Assembly: GCA_002751075.1 (NCBI GenBank)
Contig: NAOQ01001108.1
Location: 1 to 12,817, forward strand
From: Ichthyophonus hoferi
Taxonomy: Eukaryota > Opisthokonta > Ichthyosporea > Ichthyophonida > Ichthyophonidae
Length of the DNA: 12,817 nucleotides
Direction: 5' to 3'
The translations under genes were made by a program, and so were the position numbers. Positions 1-9,039 of the stretch are shown here, one piece after another. The notes beneath the pieces were generated by a model that saw nothing but the letters and a program-made list of their open reading frames with translations, searched no databases and had not been told where the DNA came from. Position 1 is the stretch's first letter; each line of letters opens with the position of its first letter.

Positions 1-1516
1 TTGCATATGATGTAATAATCGTAATAATAAAATCTAATGTATTTATAATACAGAGATTTTTAACAGTAGCAAGAGGAACCGTAATAAATTAAATTATCAG
101 AGGTTGCAAGCCTGCGTATATATTGTGCTTCAAGCTAGATAGAGCACAGTTATACCATGGAGAACAATCATGGCAGGAGTTGATATTTATTTAGTCCTTG
201 GCCAAGTACCGTGCACAAAATTGGTGATAAAATTAAAAGAAAATCTGTATATGGGGTATATTTGGAAAATACCAATCTTTATGAAAGTCAGAAAACAGAT
301 TACAGTTGGCCTAACTATTAAATTCATGGCTGGTATAGATGTGCTAGCATGCACCCCCTTGAGTTTGCAATTTAAGGTTAATTGTATTTTTAAGTTTAAG
401 TAGAATATTCAGGCTTTTTATATTGATGTCTCTGTTATACCATCATCCTCCTCTTTTGAAGCTTCAAAACCATGGTGTATGGTGTGTGTACATATGTAAA
501 CAGCCTTGCAAACTAGCATACTGTAGGCCTTGTGTGTTTCAGTTCCAGTAACACTTAACAGACATTTTCCCTAGGTACTACATAGTTAGTTAATTAGCGC
601 TGACTCCCAAGTTGCTTTATAGAAGTATAAGTATACTTAAGAGATAAAGTGATTGTAAAGGTCCCAAAAGGAACAGCCTCAATAGAATGCACAGGAATTA
701 TAGTAATACAGTCTATTATGTTTTTTAAAACAAGGGATGAGAACAGACTAGTGCTAGCAACAGTACAATAAGGTGCTATTATGTTAATATATAGGAAATA
801 TGGCACCCCAACACTTTTAAGTGGTGAGGCCAGGTGTTCGGGCTCTTAGGGAATACTTAAAATGTTCAAAAGGGCAGGTGAAGGCCTGAGTTAATGATGG
901 GCCTTATACAGGACAGGTTCCTAATAAAACAAAATGTTAGGGGGTATAGTGTGGATGATATGGATTTAACACATTATTCTACATCACTGTAGATGCACAT
1001 TTAACCACATATTCAATTTCCAATTATCAAAAAACCATATTTCATAAACACTATTTATTATATAGGGATATTGAATGGAATGACAGTCTACAGTTGTTTT
1101 GTCTAAAAAGAAGGCATCAATGAGTCAGTAGAAAAACAATATAGCAGTGCAAATAAAGCAACGTGCAGAAAGGGAATAGTGTGTGAAGGAGGAACCACAG
1201 GAATATAATTTGAAGGAGCAGAAAGCAAACCTGAATGCATAGGTATTAATACTTATTGATACAAGGGTATTCAAGCGTAAAGTCAATCAGGTTGGTAGGG
1301 TTACCAGCTATGTGGGATAAGACTCTCATTAAACAAAATTACAAGTCCCTAGTGGGAATGGGTAATGATCATCCTTGAAGAAGAAGGTCTATCATATGCA
1401 GTGGGTTTCAATGGCCTATGTGCTGAGGTATTTCAGTTTCTGCAAGTGTTAGGATGAATAATACTTTATAATGTCTTGTATGAAATTATTTATTGTTTAT
1501 GTAGCATTGTACTTCT
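1..1516. other. AT-rich DNA without a recognisable gene
   Basis: I see no gene, RNA gene or mobile-element domain here that I can name. Two short open frames exist (170-403 on plus, 77 codons; 594-806 on minus, 70 codons), but neither shows a known motif and both are of a length expected by chance in AT-rich DNA. A slightly richer patch around 800-950 contains no readable coding signal. It may be intergenic DNA or decayed repeat material. Confidence 0.5.
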
Positions 1517-1522
1517 AGATAT

Positions 1523-1613
1523 TTAGTGGCATTTATAATGAAGTTTTATTCAGTAATGTCATGGAGTTTAAACATTAATTAATTGACATTAATTAATTAC
1601 ATGATGCCACTAA
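1523..1613. repeat. Fold-back (imperfect inverted repeat), about 90 bp
   Basis: The 10-nt arm TTAGTGGCAT (1523-1532) is exactly the reverse complement of ATGCCACTAA (1604-1613). With a two-base gap the outer flanks also resemble each other (ATAT before the left arm, ATAT after the right arm), so the structure may extend to about 1517-1620. The loop is about 70 nt and holds a short tandem repeat. It could be a small fold-back element or MITE remnant, or a chance palindrome in AT-rich DNA. No clear target-site duplication is visible. Confidence 0.4.
1572..1599 (+). repeat. Two tandem 14-nt units in the fold-back loop
   Basis: The unit ACATTAATTAATTG (1572-1585) is followed directly by ACATTAATTAATTA (1586-1599), with only the last base differing. 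The TTAATTAA core is itself palindromic. It is a simple tandem duplication; no function is implied. Confidence 0.7.
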
Positions 1614-1984
1614 TAATATTTAATTAGGACTAGATGTTAGTGCAGTCTAGCATGTAAATTTTACCATAGCTTTAATTAGTGTTGGTCATCTGCATTTTAA
1701 TTACACGTAGTGATTGATGATACATATGTGATACATAGCATCATCCTTTACATAACTAATTAGACAGATATTGCTGACAATATATCATATAACAAATAAT
1801 TTGAGTATTTATTCAATAATATATTTTTCTTAAAGGCATATCACCTGGTCAACTGGTATAGAACTGAACCAGTAACTATATAACTGGCAAGCATAGATTT
1901 TGTCTGGATCCAGATTTTTATAGTGTTGTATAATAAAAATATCATACAAAAGACTCTATTCTTTGCTTATTACAAGAGGTTGTT

Positions 1985-2251
1985 ATGACTGTATATAGAA
2001 GATATATATCTATTCCAACAGCACTAAGAGTTAAGGGTAAGATTGCCTCTGTCTCAACAACTAAATTGAGATCTATAGGGAAGAAAAAATACAAAGTACA
2101 GTTCTTCACCAATTCTAGTAAAAAGCAAACATCAAGGAATCTTTTAGAAGACCTTGACTTCAACATGACTGAATCAGAAAACAGACATCCTATGTCTATA
2201 GATAATGAAGCCAAATCTTCAGATACCAGCTTGGATTCTGACACTATGTGA
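1985..2251 (+). CDS. Unrecognised 88-residue ORF, hypothetical
   Basis: I do not recognise this reading frame. It starts at ATG 1985 and the frame stays open upstream only to a stop at about 1934. The predicted product is basic and Lys/Ser/Thr-rich in its first half, with a small basic cluster (GKKKYK, about residues 32-37). It ends in an acidic Ser/Asp-rich tail (SSDTSLDSD), so the composition looks more protein-like than random AT-rich translation. Against it, the complementary strand is also open over almost the same interval (1942-2259), no domain or splice structure is evident, and one frame of this length is near what AT-rich sequence gives by chance. It could be a last exon, a transposon gene remnant or noise. 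Confidence 0.2.
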   Translation: MTVYRRYISIPTALRVKGKIASVSTTKLRSIGKKKYKVQFFTNSSKKQTSRNLLEDLDFNMTESENRHPMSIDNEAKSSDTSLDSDTM

Positions 2252-2259
2252 CCCACCAC

Positions 2260-3030
2260 ATAAAAGAGTATATTAAACTACTCATCTATATTACAATTGT
2301 AATCTTTTAGTTCTGCCATGTATTACTATTATTCCAGAGGTGGCCAACCCTGATTGGCTACACATTATATTGCACTAAATAACATAAAGATTGATTCACA
2401 ATCAGGCTGCCAGTCATTGCAATGGTGGAAACACCAACAGCAAGTTTATAATAAGTAGCAGCAACAGAGGGTGATAAAAATTCCCTTGCTGCAATGAAAG
2501 AGTATTTTTGCTTAGTGGTAAATAAAATGAGTCATAAGTTATTCACCTAGGACACATAATATTAACTATTGTGGCACGCATGAAACTATTGCTTCAAACA
2601 TGGAGGCCACCAAAATAATTGACAGTCATAATAAAACAATTTTAGGTTCCATTCATTAATTGCTTATTACCTGCCCAGGATGAGTTTTTTTGTAGATGGG
2701 AGGTCTATACATAGTGAAGTAAGCTTGCTGATGATAGATAAAAAAACAAACCATTTATTAGCATAGTAAAAACGACTATCGTGATTATTTCTATTGTAGC
2801 ATCCATGACTATCAATATAGCATTAACGCAGTTCGCTTATTATATACTCATCTTTTAAGATTATTTTCTTCTTCAGATTTGTAATAAATTTTCAACTGAA
2901 GTTTGTTTTTAATAGTTAACCTAAACTTTGATGTTTCATTTATATCAGCCTCTATTAAGCAAGCATCCACTATCTTTATCACTTGCATCATAAACACTAT
3001 ACTACAATTATCATTAATGTGTAAGCTCAA
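2260..3030. other. AT-rich DNA without a recognisable gene
   Basis: No gene is recognisable. An 8-nt inverted repeat, CCTGATTG (2349-2356) and CAATCAGG (2399-2406), could form a small hairpin. A 60-codon minus frame at 2848-3030 shows no known motif. The stretch ends where the first copy of the dispersed repeat begins. Confidence 0.5.
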
Positions 3031-3510
3031 TGTTAAAATTTACTGCATTTTTATTGTGTAATATTTTATTATTATGATTCTCCTAATATATGCAAATATA
3101 TGGAATTTTTTATTGTTGTGTTTTAGTGCTGGAATGCCATACACAATACTGCAAATTGGAATTGCAGTTTATTTAAAAATATATTCATTTAGTTTGCACG
3201 ATAGTAGTTTTTCCTCCCAAGACCATAACAGCATGCTGATAGAGGTAGATCAGTAGATGCATAATCTTATCATTGATAGAGATAGATCTACAAATACATA
3301 ATCTTATCCCTAATAGTGTTTTTTTTTTCTGATTAAGCATATTCCTATGATGAATAAAACCAATCAGATAGGAGTTTTTTATGGCATGCAATCCTTAATC
3401 TGTAACTGAACTATAAGCTCAAAACACTTGTAAACTTATGCTTTACTTGTTTTCATTTTGTCGTTTTAATGACCTACAAGTCGCTTTTTAATTAACATGT
3501 TTTTCTAACA
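3031..3510 (+). repeat. Dispersed LTR-like repeat, copy 1 (480 bp)
   Basis: This block is collinear with 4283-4701 and 10563-10992. Shared anchors in order are TTTACTGCATT near the start, ATTCATTTAGTTTGCA (3182-3197), the 37-nt tandem units, TTTTTTCTGATTAAGCATATT, and ATGCAATCCTTAATCTGTAACTG (about 3385-3409). The chosen ends TGTTAAAA (3031) and TTCTAACA (ending 3510) are near-perfect inverted repeats of the TG...CA kind typical of LTRs. No 5-bp target duplication is visible around this copy alone. It is likely a solo LTR or one LTR of a small element. A MITE-like element is the alternative. The short open frames inside it on both strands look like by-products of AT-richness. Confidence 0.65.
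3237..3310 (+). repeat. Tandem duplication of a 37-nt unit inside repeat copy 1
   Basis: Unit one occupies 3237-3273 and unit two 3274-3310. Both begin TGATAGAG.TAGAT and end with CATAATCTTATC. A further partial unit (TAATAG) follows. Copy 3 has the same two-unit arrangement at 10687-10760, so the duplication predates the dispersal of those copies. Its role, if any, is unknown. Confidence 0.75.
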
Positions 3511-4282
3511 TATAATTTTTTATCTACCTCTTTAGATATATAAGAAGGATTCTAGATATTTATTATTTTAAAAAGATTTAACTATTACAATTTTAAACTG
3601 GGTCAGCAGTAGAGATATGACTTGTTCTACCTCTGATCAGCCAATGTGTCTATTGCAGGGATTATAGTTACAGGCAAATTAGATACTCTGATTTAAGCTT
3701 TTTGCAACATCACTTAAGTGCTAGACCATGACTTATTGCTAACTTTAAATTTGATGCATACTACCATGAGATTTGGGCTGCATTATTGGCACCATATGAC
3801 AAGACTACAATTATAAATGATAATTTGGTCTTGCAAATACTTGATAACAGAAATATTTCCTTAATGAGATAGTCACAATATTACCTATATTACTAGTTTT
3901 GACAACTGGAGGTTTAAATCAGCTTACTTGAGAGTGCATGCAAATCAAATCAAAAATCTTGAATAATAATCAAAATTAGAAACAGACTTCTATATCAATT
4001 TATTTGGGAAAAACAGCATTGCATTATAATCAATTGACTAGCTTGGCAAGTCAAGCTCATTTAAGAAGTTCTCCAAATTTTTCATTATTTAGAGATGTTA
4101 TAGTATTAAATAATGAGCGTCTTTACTTGTAATAATTAATCTACCTCCTATTAAATAGTGTGGAGTGAAAAAGATTGATGTCTCTTAAATCAGTGTCTGA
4201 TAATCAGTCTACATTGGCTTAATCTTTTGATACACATTCTGAACAACCCAATTTTATTTATCAGGTTAGTGGGATAACTTAA
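3511..4282. other. 772-bp spacer between two direct copies of the repeat
   Basis: No gene can be named. The stretch lies between two same-orientation copies of the LTR-like repeat, so it could be the internal part of a small or shrunken LTR element. Weak hints are a TGG-initial stretch (TGGGTCAGCAG from 3599) in the place where a primer binding site might be expected, and a short ATG-led frame just after it. Several short plus-strand frames in 3700-4200 look vaguely protein-like, for instance around YYHEIWAALLAPYDK, but match no family I recognise. No convincing polypurine tract precedes copy 2. Confidence 0.3.
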
Positions 4283-4701
4283 AGTTAAATTTTACTGCAT
4301 TATAATTGTGAAACATTTTGTTATTATGATTCCTTTAATTTATACAGTTATGTAATATTGCCTGCCATGTGATGCTGCGCTTCAGAATCACAGTTGTTCC
4401 AAAATATTCATTTAGTTTGCATGATAATTGTTCTTCTTTCTGGACAAAAAACGTAAACCCAGATTGCACATCACAATGCATTGTTAAGCAATCTTACCAT
4501 ATTAAAAATTGTTTTCTGATTAACTAAAGGATCTGCTTTGAGGGACAGACCAATTAAAGAAGAGTTTTTGTTTATTGTACCTTCTTCTATAGTCTGTAAA
4601 ACATTGGCACAACAAAACCTACAGTTTAGCACACATGTGAGTTTATATTTTACTAGCTCCCAATTTTGTCACTAGACAGCTTACATGTTGTGTTTTTCAC
4701 A
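4283..4701 (+). repeat. Dispersed LTR-like repeat, copy 2 (about 420 bp, diverged)
   Basis: It is collinear with copy 1 but more diverged. It shares TTTTACTGCATTATAATTGTG at its start, ATTCATTTAGTTTGCATGAT in the middle, TTTTCTGATTAA, AGAGTTTTT, and an ending ACATGTTGTGTTTTTCACATA that parallels ACATGTTTTTCTAACATA in copy 1. It keeps the approximately 80-nt central segment (4340-4420) that copy 1 has and copy 3 lacks. The 37-nt tandem units are not clearly preserved. It may be the partner LTR of copy 1, though the divergence would make that an old pair. Confidence 0.55.
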
Positions 4702-5101
4702 TAAAAGTTAATTTCTACACATTTTATATTGATGATATTCTTTAGATAATTTAAACAGTTAGCACATGTCCTTATTGGTCAATTTTCTGCAGCACTATAC
4801 CTGGTCGAAAAACATTATATCCCATTACATGGTATGAAGTGATGGTTTTGCCTTGGTAAAGATACTTAGACTTTTAATTCTATATTTCAATATCAAGGGC
4901 AGGGTTGGATTTGGTGGGTTAAGGAAACAACCTTCATGTTCTAAATCAAAATAAACAAATATATCATAATATCTCTAAACTTTTTAGAGGAGAGTACATT
5001 TCCAAAATGAAGTAATAAACCCTGGTCTATATATCAAATAACAGACAATTGAAAGTAAAAAAGGAAGTCAGTTGTATAAATTAAGCATTGAAATACAATA
5101 C
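4702..5101. other. AT-rich flank of the Copia element, no gene seen
   Basis: I see no gene or domain. A seven-codon plus-strand stretch reading FYIDDIL (4722-4742) resembles a reverse-transcriptase active site, but nothing around it supports such a domain. The segment ends at the outer edge of the minus-strand Copia 3' LTR. Confidence 0.5.
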
Positions 5102-5467
5102 TATTAGAATTCTGATTTATGTCTATATTTGAACTCATTGCTTCGCTCTATTTAATTTTAATATGTGATTAGTCTCGTTTTTAGTATCGTATTTCTCCCC
5201 CCCTTATTATGTGTTTGCCAACATATTTATATCTTTGCCACAGGCTTTGATCATAAATACGTTCATCGTTCATCTGTGTCAAATTTCACCGATTACGATT
5301 AATACATCTGTGATTAATCAACTAGAGTCACTATATATCCTACTCCTATTAAATCAACCTAATATCCTAGCGACTTAGTTGATTGGCTATCGTTATCCAA
5401 TGTGCTCATTGGTACGACCACTTATTTTTATCTATGCATGTGTCATCCAATAATCCTATTTCTAACA
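5102..5467 (-). repeat. 3' LTR of the Copia element (366 bp)
   Basis: On the minus strand it begins TGTTAGAA directly after the polypurine tract (edge at 5467) and ends TTCTAATA at 5102, a near-perfect terminal inverted repeat of 8 bp. The 5102 edge is supported by the matching sequence that ends just before the primer binding site at the other end of the element. An inner inverted repeat, AATCAAC (5352-5358) and GTTGATT (5378-5384), lies in the first third. A 5-bp target duplication cannot be tested because the other outer edge is lost. Confidence 0.85.
5331..5340 (-). promoter_or_regulatory. TATA-like motif in the LTR
   Basis: The minus-strand sequence GGATATATAG lies about 130 bp into the LTR, a reasonable place for the U3 promoter of a Copia LTR. 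It is the only TATA-like match I noted there, but AT-rich DNA gives such motifs often, so this is a weak positional inference. Confidence 0.3.
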
Positions 5468-5476
5468 CTCCCCCAT
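5468..5476 (-). other. Polypurine tract of the Copia element
   Basis: The minus strand reads ATGGGGGAG immediately before TGTTAGAA of the 3' LTR. A G-rich purine run abutting the LTR primes plus-strand DNA synthesis in LTR retrotransposons, and GGGGGAG next to TGTT is common in Copia elements. About 100 bp of untranslated sequence separate it from the end of the RNase H region. Confidence 0.85.
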
Positions 5477-5575
5477 TGATGATTCATTTGAATGAGGAAA
5501 CTTGAATAATATATATTGGATATGAATTCTAGTAGACCACTTAACTTATTCTGAGAAAGTCTAGACTAATATAAA

Positions 5576-6180
5576 CTAAGCTCCAGAAATTAATTTAAGA
5601 AGCGCCTTCTTACTCTCTTGGAATTCCCTTGGACTGTTGCATTTTGTAAGACAATCGGCGGCTTGGTCCTTGGTAGAAACGCCACATACCTCAATCTCAC
5701 CGTTTGTAACAACTTCCCTGATATGGTGGTATCTTACTGCAATATGCCTTGTGTTTTTAAGTATGCATTTTCTTGAAGTTAAGCGCACAGCTGAATTGTT
5801 GTCCCCAAAAAGTGGTACCCTGCCAGAATCTAAACCTAGTCCATCCAGATTCTGGGAAATATATGCTATCTGTTGACAACATGCAGACATGGCCACGTAT
5901 TCTGATTCGCAGCTTGATATTGACACAATAGTCTGTTTTCTGGCACTCCAATCAATTAGTCTTCCGGCCATGAAGATTACAAAACCACTTGCTGACTTTC
6001 CATCTCCATAATGCTTGGTAATGAAATCAGCATCCAAGTGTGCTGTTAGTTCGACTAATCCTGGACTGTAGACTGTTGATTCTTGTGGATATGTGTTTAA
6101 GTATTGTATGAGGTGCATGAGAATTTCATAATGCCTCATGTTAGGTTTAGCCATATACCTACTCATCATAGATACAGCAA
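5576..6180 (-). pseudogene. Copia RNase H region (fossil)
   Basis: This is the C-terminal part of the Copia polyprotein, which removes RNA from the RNA-DNA hybrid during reverse transcription. The translation opens with the usual linker (SRYMAKPNMRHYEILMHLI, compare the family pattern S.y...P...H......i..YL). It then shows HLDADF, SARKQTIVSISSCESEYVA, GDNNSAVRL, RHIAVRYHHIRE and finally STKDQAADCLTK, all in canonical order. The reading ends at 5576, followed by a short untranslated stretch and the polypurine tract. It is the best-preserved part of the element. Family assignment is secure. Confidence 0.93.
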
Positions 6181-6249
6181 AGGATATGTCTGCCCTGGAA
6201 TTTTTTTGTGATCTAATTATTTAAACATCCAATAAAGCTGCTGTAACTT

Positions 6250-7120
6250 AAGAAGTCACAGGGTTCTTGATCCAGATCGGTGGAATTGGCAAGCTAAAGG
6301 TGCTCCCCCAGAATGGGAGTGTGTGGGCCTGCCTTTGGTTTGCCCATAAGAGCCCACAAGTTGTTTTATGTATCCAGTCTGGCTGAGGGAAATACCGCCA
6401 AAGTCTGTTTTGGTTATATGGTATCCCAGTAGGGACGTTGGGAATCCTAGATCTTTTGTCGGGAACCGAACAGAGAGTTTCTTGATAAATCCTTCCATTT
6501 TCTGTTGATATTCTGCACAGATGAGTATGTCATCTATGTAGATAGCCAATGCTATGAATCCTAACTTGGGATCATGACATTTTTACAGACATGGTTCCGT
6601 CTCTTGACGGTAGAAATGTTGGAACTTTAGATATGTATCTAGGGTTTGGTTCCATAATCGACCTGAGACGTATAGGCCATACAGCCCTCTTGAGAGTTTA
6701 CATACATAATCCGGTGTGTCGGGATCATGGTGCAGTGGACTGTTCCATGTAGACTGGGCTTTCTAAGTAGGAGTGGAGGTATGCAGATTTTATGTCGACC
6801 TGTCCGAACTGATATTCTTTTGCCCCTCTATGGCTAAGAGCATTCTAATCGTCGTAAATGAACATACTGGACAGGAGACATCATGGTAGTTGACTTTTTT
6901 CTTTTCTTGGGATCCTTGCATGACTAATCTAGCTTTATGGGAAACAACCTTCCCTTCAGAATTTTTCTTGCGATGGAGAACCCATAAGGAGTGGAGCATC
7001 TTTGTGTTGGCTGGTTTTGGGACCAAGGTCCACATGCCATATTCATTAATCGCCGGGAGTTCAATGCTCATGGTTCTAAAACATTGTCTTTTATCATGGG
7101 AACATAGAGCTTCTTTGACA
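6250..7120 (-). pseudogene. Copia reverse transcriptase region (fossil)
   Basis: The RVT_2-type reverse transcriptase of Copia elements copies the RNA into DNA inside the virus-like particle. In sense order I see the opening block MWTLVPKP, then KARLVMQG (about 6936-6913), a YH..SCPV stretch, and further on the catalytic block MAIYIDDILI with YIDD at about 6540-6529. After it come KDLGFPTSLLGYHI and SLSQTGYIKQLV, which are typical of the thumb side. The region is a broken fossil. The order and motifs leave little doubt about family. Confidence 0.92.
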
Positions 7121-7399
7121 TTCCGTGGGTCTAGGATGTTTGGAATGTTGTTGTTGGCGTTGGTGACTGTGGTGGCTGCAGTGTGTATAAAAACGTCAGT
7201 GTTATGTTGCTGGTGTGGCAATGGATACTAGGTGTTGGATCTGGTGGTTAATGGAGCATAAGTCTTTTGAACATGCTCTAAAAGAGTGGCGGCAAAAGTG
7301 GTAGGCTCCCCCACAGGGATTGACGTGGTTATGTCAGTCGCTGGAGAAGTTGATGCAGAAGACTCCAGAACGCAGTTGGAAAAATTGAGGGAATGGTCA

Positions 7400-8385
7400 T
7401 AAGGGTGACTTGTGTGTGTGACCCCAGGGTAGGTCACTGTTCAGATCTGCTGAGGAGATGTCCTCATAATTAATAGTAAAAGGGATGTCGGTCAGTGTGG
7501 TTTCATTGTGGAAAGGGAAGGAGATCTTAAAAAATATGAGGCTTCTCCTAGTGGATACCCTTCGGGTCTGCCAGTCAAGGATGATCCAACCTGTCAAGTT
7601 GAGGTCATAGTCTAGGAGGACTCCAAGCTTGCCCTTTGGAGCGAATTTGGATTTGATATCGGTATTGTCCAAATGGTAGTAAATTTTGCATCTGTAGGCA
7701 TGAAGTCGTTCAACGGCTGCATAGGTGTGGAACCAAAGTTCCATAGGAGGAATCTTGTTGGGTAATGCAGACGTTACGGTCATGTTGTAGACATAGGCGG
7801 CAGCCACTATGACATAGCCCCAGAGGGTATGCGGAATGTTAGCGTCAACCATGGAAGTTCTGGCCATAGTTATAAGCTAGCGTCCCATGCATTTAATTAA
7901 TCCATTGCTTTGTGCTTCATATGGAAGTGTCATCATATGTTGAATACCCTGGGACTTGAGAAAGGACTGGAACTTGGTGGAGACGTACTTGCGGCCTTGG
8001 TCTGTGAAGAGGAGGCTGAGTTGGGTAGGGGAATGTAGGTTATTAAAGTTGTCAAGAATGTCTTAAAATGTAGAGGTACTTCGCTTTTAGTCTTCATTAA
8101 GAAAATGGTAACATAGTGAGTAAAATCATCTGTAAAGGACACAATTTAGTGATGCCCATGTCTATTGGTTTTCACAGGGCCGATGACGTCACTGTAGATC
8201 CGCTCTCCCACATGGGTAGATCGGGCGGTGTGTGTGGGAGGGAAAGGATTGACATAGGATTTTGCTCTCGGCGCACAAATCACATGTAAAGCCCTTGGTA
8301 TTAGGGATCAGTTTGGCAAAGTGGATCAAGGAACCAGTCAGTCTGTTGGTGCCAGGGTGCATGAACTGGATATGCCACAGCTGGT
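7400..8385 (-). pseudogene. Copia integrase region (fossil)
   Basis: Copia integrase inserts the DNA copy into the host genome. The N-terminal pre-integrase zinc-binding segment is visible as LWHIQFMHPGTNRL followed by CDLCAESK (about 8380-8265). The RNase-H-fold core follows with FTDDFTHYVTIFLMKTKSEV, matching the family pattern DD.SR......K.E. Then come ARTSMVDANIPHTLWGYVI and P.ELWFHTYAAVERLHAYRCK (family: P.e.w.g..P....LR.FG). The tail holds GKLGVLLDYDLNLTGWIILD, the usual G...GY.....Y.i.d segment. It is a broken fossil. Confidence 0.92.
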
Positions 8386-8639
8386 GTGACACACATGATA
8401 ACGCAAGGGCGGGTTGAGAGGTGTGTCCTGGAGGCTGGTGCCATGTGTGAAGTGAAGTGGCTCCTAACATTTCAGTAGGGGGCAGGTTGAGTAGGCTGTA
8501 CTCCACCCGGTTGGCGGGTGCGTTTTGAAGGGTGGCATCCAGTAGATATAACTGGTGATCAGGAAGGGCTGTAGCTGTTAAGAAGATGTAGTTGTCCTTA
8601 TGGACCTGAATGAATTTCTTGGTGATGACTGCGAAAACG

Positions 8640-8875
8640 GAGTTGTTCACAAGGGCAGACAATGAAAGTAGGCCTACAGGAGCCTGTGGCAGGTATAGAG
8701 CGTTGTCCAAGGCGACAGTATTACCAGTGTTGGTTAGCAAAGAAATCGTGCCCTTTAGGGTTGCCGACAACTGGGTACTATTCACCATGCAGATGGGTAT
8801 GTGGATGGGTTGGACATCAGAAAAAGAATGGTACCAGACAAATGTGCATGCTGGCACCTGTGTCAATAATGAAGT
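8640..8875 (-). pseudogene. Copia aspartic protease region (fossil)
   Basis: The retropepsin-type protease of Copia elements cuts the polyprotein into its parts. The active-site triad appears in IIDTGASMHI (DTG at about 8864-8856), which matches the Copia pattern D.GA..H. Downstream the fold signature ALYLPQAPVGLLSLSALV (about 8701-8650) matches the family's VLYVP....NLLS...L. It sits between gag and integrase as expected. It is a broken fossil. Confidence 0.9.
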
Positions 8876-9039
8876 GATCCATGCTTACTGTGATGGAGGC
8901 TAGGTTGGTGGAGGTCTTTGTTCCCAGTGTTGTACTGGACAAGTGGATCTGGTGGAGAGATTTTTGGTCTGTGGTGGGGGAGGGTTTGTCTTTATTGGTT
9001 CTCTTGGTGGGCATGGATTTTCCAAAGGTATGAGAGTTG

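Noticed and set aside
170-403. Plus-strand 77-codon open frame
   Set aside because: No recognisable domain; the residues follow the local base composition, and no exon structure is visible.
594-806. Minus-strand 70-codon open frame with a hydrophobic middle
   Set aside because: No recognisable motif or supporting neighbour, and the length is within chance for AT-rich DNA.
1942-2259. Minus-strand 105-codon frame opposite the 1985-2251 ORF
   Set aside because: Leu/Val/Ser-rich with no motif. It is probably the mirror of the plus-strand frame, which has the more protein-like composition.
3074-3391. Short open frames on both strands near the first repeat copy
   Set aside because: They lie inside the dispersed repeat and are not conserved as frames in the other two copies.
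3700-4200. Possible gag-like remnant (around YYHEIWAALLAPYDK)
   Set aside because: The resemblance to Copia gag is only a loose W-containing pattern, with no second motif to confirm it.
4722-4742. FYIDDIL on the plus strand, like a reverse-transcriptase active site
   Set aside because: Seven codons only; none of the expected flanking blocks of Copia, Gypsy or LINE reverse transcriptases could be found on either side.
6890-7231. Plus-strand 113-codon frame across the Copia reverse transcriptase region
   Set aside because: It is the antisense shadow of a region with clear Copia motifs on the minus strand. The same holds for the other plus-strand frames in 5600-10400.
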